Shown here: one piece after another, positions 14,551 through 21,721 of the stretch
How the letters are laid out: each line of letters begins with the position of its first letter
Position numbering within the stretch: position 1 is the stretch's first letter
Assembly (NCBI GenBank): GCA_005885325.1
Contig: VAYX01000048.1
Location: 1 to 21,721, forward strand
Reading direction: 5' to 3'
DNA from: Actinomycetota bacterium
GTDB lineage: Bacteria > Actinomycetota > UBA4738 > HRBIN12
Length of the DNA: 21,721 nucleotides
Position numbers and translations under genes: made by a program
Notes under the pieces: model-generated
What the model was told of the DNA's origin: nothing
Database searches by the model: none
What the model saw: only the letters and a program-made list of their open reading frames with translations

Positions 14551-16763
14551 CGTCTCCGGTTGGCGGTCCGGACGACCGAACGGCTCCCGTTCTCGGAGCC
14601 CACCAGGCTGACGACGTCGGCCCGGGGCATGCTGAAGGAGAAGGTGGACCCCTCGCCGGGCTTCGAGACCAGCCACAGCCGCCCGCACATTGCCTCGACC
14701 AGCTGGCGCGCGATGTACAGGCCGAGGCCCGTGCCGCCGGTGCGCCGGTCGGACCCGTTCTCCACCCGGTAGAACCGATCGAACACCCGGTTCTGGTCCG
14801 ACAGCAGGATCCCCGTCCCCCGGTCCCGCACGGAGACGACACCCTCGCCGCCGACCGAGAGAACGCTGACCTCGACTGGGGCGTCCGCCGGCGAGTACTT
14901 GACGGCGTTCGACACCAGGTTCGCCAGGACCTGTTGGACCCGGAACCCGTCGGCCTTGACCAGGATCGGCGTGTCCGGCTCGATGAACGTGATCGAGCGC
15001 TTCGGATGCTGTGCGGCGATCTCCGCGATCTGCTCCGCGACCAACCGGGTCAGCTCGATGGGCGAGGTGTCCACGAGCAGGGCTCCCGAGTCGATCTGTG
15101 ACACGTCGAGCAGGTCGGTGATCAGCCGCTCGAGCTTGTCGGCCTGGCGCAGCATGATCCGGTAGTACTCGCGGCGGGCCTCCGGCGAGTCCTCGGCCGT
15201 CCCCTGGAGCAGGCTGGCCAGGAAACCCTTCAGCGGCGTGAGCGGTGAGCGGAGCTCATGGGACACCATGGCCACGAAGTCCTTCTTCATCTGCTCCGTC
15301 TGTACCTCGGTGGTCACGTCGTGCGCCACCACCACGCAGGCCTTCGGTGCGCCCTCGCGGTCCCTGATGGGGGTGCCCGTATGCCGGATCCACCGGCGCT
15401 CTCCGCCCTTGGTCACGAGCAGCGAGTCGCACGCCTCCCCGCGCTCGGTCCGATCGAACGACGCCACCAGCTCACCGCCGCCCCGGGCCGGGCCACCGAG
15501 GACCTCCTCGTACACCCGCCCCTCCACCTCCTCCTGCGTGAACCCGGTGATCCGCTCCATGGCCGGGTTCCACGAAAGGATCCGGCCGTCATGGGAGATG
15601 ACGAACACGCCGTCCGAGGTGTGTTCCACGATCTCGGCCAACTGGGCCTGCTGGAAGGTCTGGGCGAACAGCCGATGGTTCTGGATGAGCACGGAGATCT
15701 GTGACGCGAGGGTCTCCAGGACCGACCGCTCCGATGGGCTCAACGGGTCCCTGCGATACACGGCGAGGACCCCGTTCGCGTCCTCCTGGCCGCCGATCAA
15801 CGCGATCTGGGGACCGAGGTCGTTGTGGACACGGACGAAGGCCTCCAGCCGGCGGCGAACGCCGTTGCCCCCCGCCTCCGGGGTGAAGGAACGCTTCCCC
15901 TCGGAACCGTGGACCGTGATCCGCTCATCCTCCACCACCACGAGCTCGACCGCCTCGGCCTCGAGCATCTGCTCCAGGACCACGAGGAACGGACGGAAGT
16001 CGTCGGCGGCCGAGAGCGGCGCCGCCAGGGCCCGTCCCGCCTCGTACAGGTCGCGCATCCGGTTGCGCTCGCGCACCGTCCGGACCCACTGTCGGTAGGC
16101 CAGGTAGGACAGGACCATGGGGAACACGAGGAGCGGCAGGCCCGCGGGGTTGGTGGCCCACAGGATCGCTCCAAGGACGCCCAGCGCCGTGTTGCCCGCC
16201 CAGTGCAGCACGTTCAGGCCGAGCGGCGGCAGGAGCACGGCCAGGAAGCGCTTCCGTTCCACCTGCGAGACCACGAGCGTGACGAGGTTCGCGTTCACCA
16301 GGAAGTAGGCCGACATGGCGATGGCCACCGCCGCCCACGTCCACGGCTGGAGCGGGGTGCCCGGGCCAATCGCCCGGAAGGCGAGCTCGGCCAGGGTGAT
16401 GCCGAGCACGAACTGACTCACGTTGAACGCGATCTTCAGCGGCGCCCACCGCCTGGCCACCTGGCCGGCCATGACGCCGGCCGCCACCGAGAAGGTCAGG
16501 ACGCTCGGGCGGGCCAGCGGAAGGGCAGCAGCCCACAGGCCGTCCGTGAGCGAGAAGTTCACGGTTTCGGTGCGGTGGCGGAGCGGGATCGAGAACTGCT
16601 CGGCGATCGCGATGGCCACCGTCAGGGCGGCGAACGCGATGACGTCCTTCACGGTCCACGAGGGCGCGTCGGTCAGGCGGACCCCGAGCGCGAAGGCGCC
16701 GGCTGCCGCGGTCGAAAGGATCAGGAGTCGGGCCGAGATCGGGAGGGTCGTCGGTTCCCGCAT
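14538..16763 (-). CDS. Membrane GAF-PAS sensor histidine kinase
   Basis: 741 residues from ATG 16763. About seven hydrophobic segments cover residues 10-225, with a short cytoplasmic link (YRQWVRTVRERNRMRDLYEAG) and then a GAF-like domain (about 235-365), a PAS domain (about 372-488; VFVISHDGRILSWNPAMERI and TGFTQEEVEG), HisKA (490-560) with His502 in VSHELRSPLTPLKGF, and HATPase_c (605-725) with an N box QQVLANLVSNAVKYS, G1 VRDRGTGI and G2 GGTGLGLYIARQLVE. A complete catalytic kinase. No response regulator is in the window, so the partner is unknown. The start lies 4 nt after the subtilase stop with GGAG about 8 nt upstream, so translation is probably coupled. A longer reading to 16817 would run through the subtilase repeat region and is rejected. 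Confidence 0.9.
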   Translation of the reverse strand: MREPTTLPISARLLILSTAAAGAFALGVRLTDAPSWTVKDVIAFAALTVAIAIAEQFSIPLRHRTETVNFSLTDGLWAAALPLARPSVLTFSVAAGVMAGQVARRWAPLKIAFNVSQFVLGITLAELAFRAIGPGTPLQPWTWAAVAIAMSAYFLVNANLVTLVVSQVERKRFLAVLLPPLGLNVLHWAGNTALGVLGAILWATNPAGLPLLVFPMVLSYLAYRQWVRTVRERNRMRDLYEAGRALAAPLSAADDFRPFLVVLEQMLEAEAVELVVVEDERITVHGSEGKRSFTPEAGGNGVRRRLEAFVRVHNDLGPQIALIGGQEDANGVLAVYRRDPLSPSERSVLETLASQISVLIQNHRLFAQTFQQAQLAEIVEHTSDGVFVISHDGRILSWNPAMERITGFTQEEVEGRVYEEVLGGPARGGGELVASFDRTERGEACDSLLVTKGGERRWIRHTGTPIRDREGAPKACVVVAHDVTTEVQTEQMKKDFVAMVSHELRSPLTPLKGFLASLLQGTAEDSPEARREYYRIMLRQADKLERLITDLLDVSQIDSGALLVDTSPIELTRLVAEQIAEIAAQHPKRSITFIEPDTPILVKADGFRVQQVLANLVSNAVKYSPADAPVEVSVLSVGGEGVVSVRDRGTGILLSDQNRVFDRFYRVENGSDRRTGGTGLGLYIARQLVEAMCGRLWLVSKPGEGSTFSFSMPRADVVSLVGSENGSRSVVRTANRRRGSA

Positions 16764-16767
16764 GAGG

Positions 16768-18471
16768 TCAGCTCCAGGTGGTCGCGCTCCAGGAGATCGC
16801 GCTCCAGGAGATCGCACTCCACGTCGTCCCGCTCCACGAGGTACTACTCCAAGACGTGCTGCTCCACCCGGAGGAAACCGAGGTCAAGGAACACCACATC
16901 GACTGCGACCAGGAGAGGGCCGACCATGACATCGCCGACCACGGCTGGCCCAGGACGTCGGTCTCGCCGATGACGAGCTCCGGAACGCCGTCGCCATTGA
17001 TGTCGGCCATCACATGGAAGGACCCTCGGCTGGCTTCCAGAGATCCGGTGCCGGTGGACGGCACGACGCCCAGGTTGGCCGGCGTGACGCCGCCGATATG
17101 GGTCACGGCCTGGATGGCGCTCCCCACGTCGACCAGCCCGGCACCCGCGGTGGGCCACTTGTAGCTCGCGTTCCTGAACGCGGTCTTCATGAGCGCGCCC
17201 TTGGCCAGGTCGGGCGTGAGCGATGGGTTGGCCTGGAACATCAGCGCGGCCACCCCCGAGACGATGGCTGCGGCCTGCGACGTCCCGGTTCCCTTGAAGT
17301 ATGAATCGCCCATCCGAGCGTCGGGGTATGCGACGTCGATCGTGCTCCCCGAGTCGCGGATCGACACGATCGTGATGCCGGGCGCCACGACGTCCGGCTT
17401 CATGAACCCGCCGGGCGATCCCCAACTGGAGAAGGGGGCCACCGTTGTGCTGCTGCGATCGGGAGTACCGTGGTTGTCCGCCGCCCCAACCGTCAGGACG
17501 AAGGGATCGTCGCCGGGCTTGTTGACCGTGCCCCCGTCGGGCCCCCGGTTCCCGGCCGAGGCCACCACCAGGATTCCTGAGAACCACGCTTGCTCGACCG
17601 CATAATCGAGGGGATCGACGCTATAGCTCTGCTTCGAGTCGGTGCCGAAGGCAAGGTTGAGGACCCGGATGTTGTAGGTCGCTCGGTTCGACACCACCCA
17701 TTGCAGACCGGCGATGACGACCGAGACGTCGGTGGAGCCATCGGAACCCGCCACCTTGACCGAAACGAGGTTAGCGCCGGGAGCGACGCCCCTCCACTGG
17801 CCACCGGAGGCCGCACCCGTTCCGGCGATGATCCCCGACAGGTGCGTGCCGTGGCCGTACCGATCGAACCCATCATGGTCCGGTGTCAGGTCAACACGGG
17901 CCAGGACGCGGTTACCCAGGTCACCGGACTGCGACACCCCGGTGTCGAGCAGGGCGACCGTGACACCGGTGCCGTCGTACAGGCCATCGACCTGGTTCAG
18001 TCGGATGCTTTGCCGCCAAAAGGTGTTCGGATCCTGGCTGTTGTAGGGGGAGGTCGAGCCGCTCATCCGGATCTGGCCATCGCCCCACACCAAGCTCACC
18101 CATTCCGACCGGGCGAGGTCCGCAAGCGCGGAACCGGGAAGCTGGGCTGAGAACCCACCGATGATCGGAAGTTCGTGCGTCACGTTCCCGCCGAGGTCCT
18201 TCACCAGTTGCTCGGCGTCGTCCGTTGCGGGCACGCTCTCCCGCACGATCACGTGCAGGGTCGATGCCGGAGCGGCCGCGGCATCCGCTGCCAGAGCCGG
18301 ATCGGCCTTCGCAGCGATGGCTGAGGAGGCGTCGGGCTGAGGCTGGACCGCGAGGATGGCCGCGAGGGTGAGGGCCACTCCCGCAGCGAGCAATCGCATG
18401 GCCCTATGCGAAAGGACCCTGGGTCGCGCGATGCTCGCCGCGTGCACCGCCACCGTCATCCGACCGCTCAT
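16768..18471 (-). CDS. Secreted S8 (subtilisin-like) serine protease with Ser/Trp pentad-repeat tail
   Basis: 567 residues. A signal or anchor helix (about 25-42, MRLLAAGVALTLAAIL) is followed by an I9-like propeptide region (about 71-135) and the S8 catalytic domain with Asp176 (VALLDTGVS), His207 (RYGHGTHLSG), oxyanion Asn308 (VVASAGNRG) and Ser398 (GTGTSQAAAIVSG). After it comes a DINGDGVPELVIGE segment (about 490-503), an FG-GAP-like calcium loop, and a tail of W-S-x-x-S/T pentads from 511 to the end. The start is ATG 18471 or ATG 18459; AGAGAGGG abuts the first and lies 12 nt before the second, so the second may be real. The downstream sensor kinase begins 4 nt after the stop. Exported extracellular protease is well supported; its substrate is unknown. 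Confidence 0.93.
   Translation of the reverse strand: MSGRMTVAVHAASIARPRVLSHRAMRLLAAGVALTLAAILAVQPQPDASSAIAAKADPALAADAAAAPASTLHVIVRESVPATDDAEQLVKDLGGNVTHELPIIGGFSAQLPGSALADLARSEWVSLVWGDGQIRMSGSTSPYNSQDPNTFWRQSIRLNQVDGLYDGTGVTVALLDTGVSQSGDLGNRVLARVDLTPDHDGFDRYGHGTHLSGIIAGTGAASGGQWRGVAPGANLVSVKVAGSDGSTDVSVVIAGLQWVVSNRATYNIRVLNLAFGTDSKQSYSVDPLDYAVEQAWFSGILVVASAGNRGPDGGTVNKPGDDPFVLTVGAADNHGTPDRSSTTVAPFSSWGSPGGFMKPDVVAPGITIVSIRDSGSTIDVAYPDARMGDSYFKGTGTSQAAAIVSGVAALMFQANPSLTPDLAKGALMKTAFRNASYKWPTAGAGLVDVGSAIQAVTHIGGVTPANLGVVPSTGTGSLEASRGSFHVMADINGDGVPELVIGETDVLGQPWSAMSWSALSWSQSMWCSLTSVSSGWSSTSWSSTSWSGTTWSAISWSAISWSATTWS
16771..16941 (-). repeat. Repeats of 15 nt encoding the WSxxS pentads of the subtilase tail
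   Basis: On the plus strand the region reads as degenerate 15-nt units beginning GCTCCA or ACTCCA. GCTCCAGGAGATCGC occurs twice in tandem (about 16786-16815) and GCTCCAGGTGGTCGC once just before it. Each unit encodes one pentad such as WSAIS, WSSTS or WSGTT. Two central units (WCSLT, SVSSG) are degenerate. Phase is kept throughout, and the repeats are coding, not CRISPR. Confidence 0.85.
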
Positions 18472-18644
18472 CCCTCTCTTAGGGCAATTTCCCGATACGA
18501 CGAACGAGGGTCAGTGTCCGGCTCGCGGGGCCTACGGCGCATCGTCCGCCTGGTCACTCATCCAGGGTGGGCGGGTGATTCTCCTCGTACCGGAAGTCGT
18601 AGGGCGGACGTTACCGAAGGGAGATCGCGCGGCAGGTCCGTGCC

Positions 18645-19253
18645 CTAGCCGCCCAGATCCTCCGGCCGGTCGATGTCGCGAGCTGTGGTCCCTTGCGGAT
18701 CGAGCGCCCGCCACGCGCTCTCCCCCACTCTCCTCACCCGGAGTGCGGCGAGGAGTCCCATGAGGCTCCGCTCCCCTTCTTCGGCGAGGAGCACCTGAGC
18801 GGTGCGGCTCGCCGGCTCCGCGCGCAGGACCACGGGGAGCGGCTGCAGGGTCCCGCCCTGCTCCAGGGCCACAGCGTCCGCTCCCGACCTCCGGGCCTCG
18901 GCCACCATCGCCAGCAGCACGGAGGGAGACATGTCGGGCATGTCGCCGCCCGCCACGAGCGCGAGCTCCGTCCGGACCTCCGCCAGCCCGGCGGCCAGGC
19001 CCGCGAGCGGGCCGCGGCCCTCGACCGGGTCGTGGGCGAGGCGGAGCGTAGGCCCAGCGGGTAGATCCGGATCCGGGCCCTCGGGGCCGGCGACCACCAC
19101 CACCATCGGGCAGACCTCCGATATCCGCAGCACCGCGTGATGCAGGAGCGGGACGCCTCGATAGGGCTCACGCAGCTTGTCCCGGCCGAACCTGGAGGCG
19201 CGTCCGCCGGCCAGCACGATGCCGGTGACGGAATGGGCGTTCTCCGGGGTCAG
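18645..19253 (-). CDS. mobA: Molybdenum cofactor guanylyltransferase (MobA-like)
   Basis: Transfers GMP from GTP to molybdopterin to make the guanine dinucleotide cofactor of bis-MGD enzymes such as formate dehydrogenase. About 202 residues. Seen: GIVLAGGRASRFGRDK at about 11-26 (the LAGGxSxRMGxDK nucleotide motif), EGRGPLAGLAAGL, LVAGGDMPDMSP at about 100-110 (metal Asp; usually CDMP) and the C-terminal DIDRPEDL. No ATG or TTG start fits; the first in-frame GTG lies inside the nucleotide motif. CTG at 19253 overlaps the stop of the upstream Fe-S gene as CTGA, equivalent to an ATGA overlap. Coupling to a formate-dehydrogenase-like operon fits its role. Confidence 0.88.
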   Translation of the reverse strand: MTPENAHSVTGIVLAGGRASRFGRDKLREPYRGVPLLHHAVLRISEVCPMVVVVAGPEGPDPDLPAGPTLRLAHDPVEGRGPLAGLAAGLAEVRTELALVAGGDMPDMSPSVLLAMVAEARRSGADAVALEQGGTLQPLPVVLRAEPASRTAQVLLAEEGERSLMGLLAALRVRRVGESAWRALDPQGTTARDIDRPEDLGG

Positions 19254-20140
19254 CGCTCGGCCTCGGGCCGGGCCGGCTCGCGGTTCTGCACGAACTCGAA
19301 GCCGAACCGGCCCTTGATGCACAGGTGTCCCCGGGTGATGTCGTGGTCGAGGGGCGAGGTCACCTTCACGATCGCGTTGTCTTGGACGTGGAGCTCGAGG
19401 TCGCATCCCACGCCGCAGTAGGGGCAGATCGTCTCAACCACCGTCTGGTCCGACTCGTCCCAGGTCCCCTCCTGGCGCATCTCGTGCTCCGACCGGAACA
19501 TCAACGCGCCGGTGGGACACACCCCGATGCAATTGCCGCAATACACACAGGCGGAATCGGGGAGCTGGACGTCGAATTCCGTGGAGATCCGGGCGTCGAA
19601 CCCTCGGCCGGCGACGGCGATGGCGAAGGTGTTCTGCGCGTCCACCCCGCAGGCCTCGACGCACTTGTAGCAGAGGATGCAGCGCGAGTAGTCCCGCACA
19701 TAGAGGTCGTTGTCGACCTTCACCGGCTGGTCGACGGTCTCGACGGCCGCTCCGTAGCGCTCGGGCTCGGCCCCGTACTCGCGGACCCACCGCTGCACGT
19801 CCTCCGACGCCAGCGAGAGGTCCACGGACGACGAGAGGAACTCCAGGACCAGGCGGCGCGAATGCCGAACGCGCTCCGAGTCCGTCACGACCTTCATCCC
19901 GGGCTCGACCGGGCGAGAGCAGGCCGGCGCCAGGACCCGCGATCCCTCCACCTCCACCACGCAGACCCGACACACGTTCACCGGCGTCAGGTTCTCCAGG
20001 TAGCAGAGCGTGGGGGTGTCGATCCCCTCGCTCCGGCACGCGTCCAGGATCGTGGAGCCCTCCGGGACCCGGACCGGCTTCCCGTCGATCTCCACGTCGA
20101 CCAACCGCTTCGGGGGGGCGAGGGGGACGGCCTGGCTCAT
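19250..20140 (-). CDS. Formate dehydrogenase alpha-like iron-sulfur protein, N-terminal part only
   Basis: 296 residues carrying, in order, a 2Fe-2S ferredoxin domain (Cys46, 57, 60, 74; NVCRVCVVEV), two 4Fe-4S clusters (Cys154/157/160/164 in RCILCYKCVEAC and Cys198/201/204/208 in CVYCGNCIGVCPTGAL), and a molybdopterin-oxidoreductase Fe4S4 domain (Cys239/242/246 in CPYCGVGCDLEL, Cys274 in LCIKGRFGFEF). The His(Cys)3 cluster motif of NuoG/FdhA is absent (no CPxC after the helix with RHSRRLVLEFL). NAD-dependent FdhA continues for some 600 more residues that bind bis-MGD; here the ORF stops after 22 more residues. ATG at 20140 overlaps the NuoEF-like gene by ATGA. It would pass electrons between the diaphorase and a separate molybdenum subunit; that is inference. 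Confidence 0.85.
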   Translation of the reverse strand: MSQAVPLAPPKRLVDVEIDGKPVRVPEGSTILDACRSEGIDTPTLCYLENLTPVNVCRVCVVEVEGSRVLAPACSRPVEPGMKVVTDSERVRHSRRLVLEFLSSSVDLSLASEDVQRWVREYGAEPERYGAAVETVDQPVKVDNDLYVRDYSRCILCYKCVEACGVDAQNTFAIAVAGRGFDARISTEFDVQLPDSACVYCGNCIGVCPTGALMFRSEHEMRQEGTWDESDQTVVETICPYCGVGCDLELHVQDNAIVKVTSPLDHDITRGHLCIKGRFGFEFVQNREPARPEAER

Positions 20141-21721
20141 GACCTGCCCCCACGGTCGAGGACGTGCAGCTGCTTGACCGCTGACTGGACGGCCGAGGCC
20201 GCGGTCTGCCCCAGGCCGCAGATGGAGGCGTCCCGCATGACCTGGGCGATCTCATCGAGCAACAGGAGGTCCCGTTGGCGCGAGCCGTCCCCGCCACCCT
20301 CCACCAGCCGGCGGAGCGCTTCCTCCTGGCGAACCGTCCCGACCCGGCACGGCACGCACTGCCCGCAGGACTCATCGCGGAAGAACGCGGCGATCCGAAG
20401 GACGATGTCGACCAGGTCGACCGTCTCGTCGAACACCATGACGACGCCGGATCCCAGGGTCACCCCGGCGGCGCGCGCCCTCTCGAAGGAGAGCGGCAGG
20501 TCGAGGCCCTCCGGCGTGATGAAGCCGCCGGCCGCCCCGCCGAGCAGGATCGCTTGCATCGTCCGGCCGCCGCGGACTCCCCCGGCCAGGTCGAGCAGAT
20601 CCCGGAGCGGCGTGCCGCACTCCACCTCGTACAGGCCCGGCCGCTCGACGCAGCCCGAGAGGCAGAACAGGCGCGTGCCGGTGGAGTCCGGCGTCCCCGT
20701 GGACGCGTAGGCCGGCCCCCCCATCCGCAGGACCTCGAGGACGTTGATGAGGGTCTCCACATTGTTGATCCCGGTTGGCTTGCCGAACAGGCCGTGGGTC
20801 ACGGGGAACGGCGGCTTGTTGCGGGGCTCGGCCCGCTTGCCCTCGATCGAGTTGAACATCGCCGTCTCCTCGCCGGCGATGTACGCGCCCGCCCCACGGC
20901 GAAGCTCGATGTCGAACGAGAACCCCTCGCCCATGACGTCCGGACCGAGGAAGCCGCGGGCCCGGGCCTGATCGATCGCGTTGGACAGCATCTCGGTCGC
21001 CAGGGGGTACTCCCCCCGGACGTAGAGGTAGCCACGCTCCGATGCCGTGGCGAACCCGGCGATGGTGAGCGCTTCGACCAGCGCGAACGGATCACTCTCC
21101 ATGACCACGCGGTCCTTGAACGTGCCGGGCTCGGACTCGTCCGCGTTGCACACGAAGTAGTGCGGTCGCACGGGCTGCTTCGCCACGGCCTCCCACTTCA
21201 CCCCGGTGGGGAAGGCCGCACCCCCCCGCCCGAGGAGCTTAGAGTCCTTCACCTCCCGGATCACGCCCTCCGGCCCGAGGTCGACGGCCGCGCGAAGGGC
21301 GTCGTATCCGCCGTGCGCCCGATAGTCGTCGAGCGATCGAGGGTCGACGACCTCGACCCGGCGCAGGAGCCGCAGCTCCCCTCGGGGCTGCCGGCCGAGG
21401 GAGCCGCCGCTGGGGCTCTCGATCCACCCACCACCATGGAGGAACGGGTGGAGCATCTCCACGGTCACCTCGCCGATGGAGACGTCAGCAGCCTCGTGCC
21501 CGGCCGATCGCAACAGCGCCGCCGGCGCGCGCTCGCACATCCCCAGGCAGGGGCTTCGGACGAGCCCACCCGACCGGCCGGGCGCGAGCGCTCCCTCGAG
21601 TCGCTCGATCAGCCGCTCGGCGCCGTTCACGCGGCACGCGATGTCGTCGCACACGTGCACGACGGTCTTCGGCGCCGGCTTCAGGGAGAGCAAGGCGTAG
21701 AAGCTGGCCACGCCGTACGCC
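20137..21721 (-). CDS. NuoE-NuoF fusion diaphorase subunit (FdhB/HoxF-like), 5' end cut by window
   Basis: The reading frame enters from the window edge (AYGVASFYALLSLKP, mid-NuoE), so GTG at 21711 is internal. The NuoE-like part has a thioredoxin-like 2Fe-2S set CDDIAC and CLGMC. The NuoF part binds NAD(H) and FMN: KLLGRGGAAFPTGVKW, CNADESEPGTFKDR, YIRGEY-like YVRGEYPLA, GAGAYIAGEETAMFNSIEG, then a 4Fe-4S motif ESCGQCVPCRVGT with a distal Cys in ASICGLGQTA. It oxidises or reduces NAD in bidirectional hydrogenases or NAD-dependent formate dehydrogenases. The next gene with its molybdopterin-type Fe4S4 domain and the coupled mobA favour the formate dehydrogenase version. Confidence 0.92.
   Translation of the reverse strand, partial: AYGVASFYALLSLKPAPKTVVHVCDDIACRVNGAERLIERLEGALAPGRSGGLVRSPCLGMCERAPAALLRSAGHEAADVSIGEVTVEMLHPFLHGGGWIESPSGGSLGRQPRGELRLLRRVEVVDPRSLDDYRAHGGYDALRAAVDLGPEGVIREVKDSKLLGRGGAAFPTGVKWEAVAKQPVRPHYFVCNADESEPGTFKDRVVMESDPFALVEALTIAGFATASERGYLYVRGEYPLATEMLSNAIDQARARGFLGPDVMGEGFSFDIELRRGAGAYIAGEETAMFNSIEGKRAEPRNKPPFPVTHGLFGKPTGINNVETLINVLEVLRMGGPAYASTGTPDSTGTRLFCLSGCVERPGLYEVECGTPLRDLLDLAGGVRGGRTMQAILLGGAAGGFITPEGLDLPLSFERARAAGVTLGSGVVMVFDETVDLVDIVLRIAAFFRDESCGQCVPCRVGTVRQEEALRRLVEGGGDGSRQRDLLLLDEIAQVMRDASICGLGQTAASAVQSAVKQLHVLDRGGRS

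Noticed and set aside
11424..15101. Two long plus-strand frames (11424-13274 and 13404-15101) opposite EEP, arcC, GTPase and histidine kinase
   Set aside because: No motifs and low-complexity His/Arg/Gly composition; the opposite strand carries complete conserved proteins.
16764..16817. Longer histidine kinase start at 16817
   Set aside because: The extra 18 residues are a shifted-frame reading of the subtilase repeat DNA (SPGA-type), and ATG 16763 fits the coupling distance.
16771..16941. CRISPR-like or satellite array
   Set aside because: The 15-nt period with no spacers keeps the reading frame of the subtilase tail and encodes regular WSxxS pentads.
18472..18644. Riboswitch or small gene in the largest gap (173 nt), between mobA and the subtilase
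   Set aside because: Only an 8-codon ORF (MSDQADDA) and no recognisable aptamer core, terminator or strong promoter could be seen.
19254..19406. Longer mobA start at 19406
   Set aside because: The extension is Arg/Pro-rich and is a shadow of the end of the Fe-S subunit gene.

Overview
The window is about 70% GC, gene-dense and almost entirely coding. It looks like a chromosomal segment of a free-living, high-GC Gram-positive-like bacterium. An uncultured actinomycetote lineage is the best guess. Reasons: a PknB-type kinase with PASTA repeats, an actinobacterial-style phosphofructokinase (GGEGT with PKTIDND), an RlpA protein with a long coiled coil, several GTG starts, and several TAnnnT boxes 6-9 nt before start codons, as in leaderless actinobacterial transcripts. 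The assignment is inference. No rRNA, tRNA, CRISPR array, insertion sequence or phage gene was seen.

Left part, 1-3402, minus strand: a membrane protein with an HDxxH motif (M50-like), then a TPP riboswitch controlling thiE and an AIR-synthase/HypE-like gene that may supply the thiamine-phosphate kinase step, then a separately promoted PfkB-family sugar kinase cut by the window edge.

3472-6123, plus strand: a PknB-like Ser/Thr kinase with transmembrane and PASTA parts, broken by a frameshift with an apparent deletion of about 40 nt, followed with a GTGA overlap by endonuclease IV (nfo).

6127-9985, minus strand: two overlapping 6-phosphofructokinase genes, one with ATP-type and one with PPi-type residues, then a threonine aldolase (ltaA) whose end is run together with a sulfite-oxidase-like molybdoenzyme. 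Divergent from these, 10101-11331 plus strand, are an RlpA-like cell-wall protein and a 45-residue membrane microprotein.

11364-14378, minus strand: a COG2403 'cyclic 2,3-diphosphoglycerate synthetase'-type GTPase, carbamate kinase, and an endonuclease/exonuclease/phosphatase-family enzyme. 14538-18471, minus strand: a secreted subtilase with a Ser/Trp pentapeptide-repeat tail, coupled to a membrane GAF-PAS histidine kinase. 18645-21721, minus strand: a NuoE-NuoF-type diaphorase, an iron-sulfur subunit that matches only the N-terminal part of NAD-dependent formate dehydrogenase alpha, and mobA, joined by 4-nt overlaps. The molybdenum catalytic part is absent from the window.

Most interesting points: the formate-dehydrogenase-like module without its catalytic domain; the subtilase/WSxxS-tail/histidine-kinase pair; the paired ATP- and PPi-type PFKs; the GTPase-carbamate kinase operon; the riboswitch operon with a non-canonical ThiL candidate; and a cluster of gene-structure anomalies (missing or odd start codons, one frameshift/deletion, one collapsed gene junction) that are either real decay or consensus errors.
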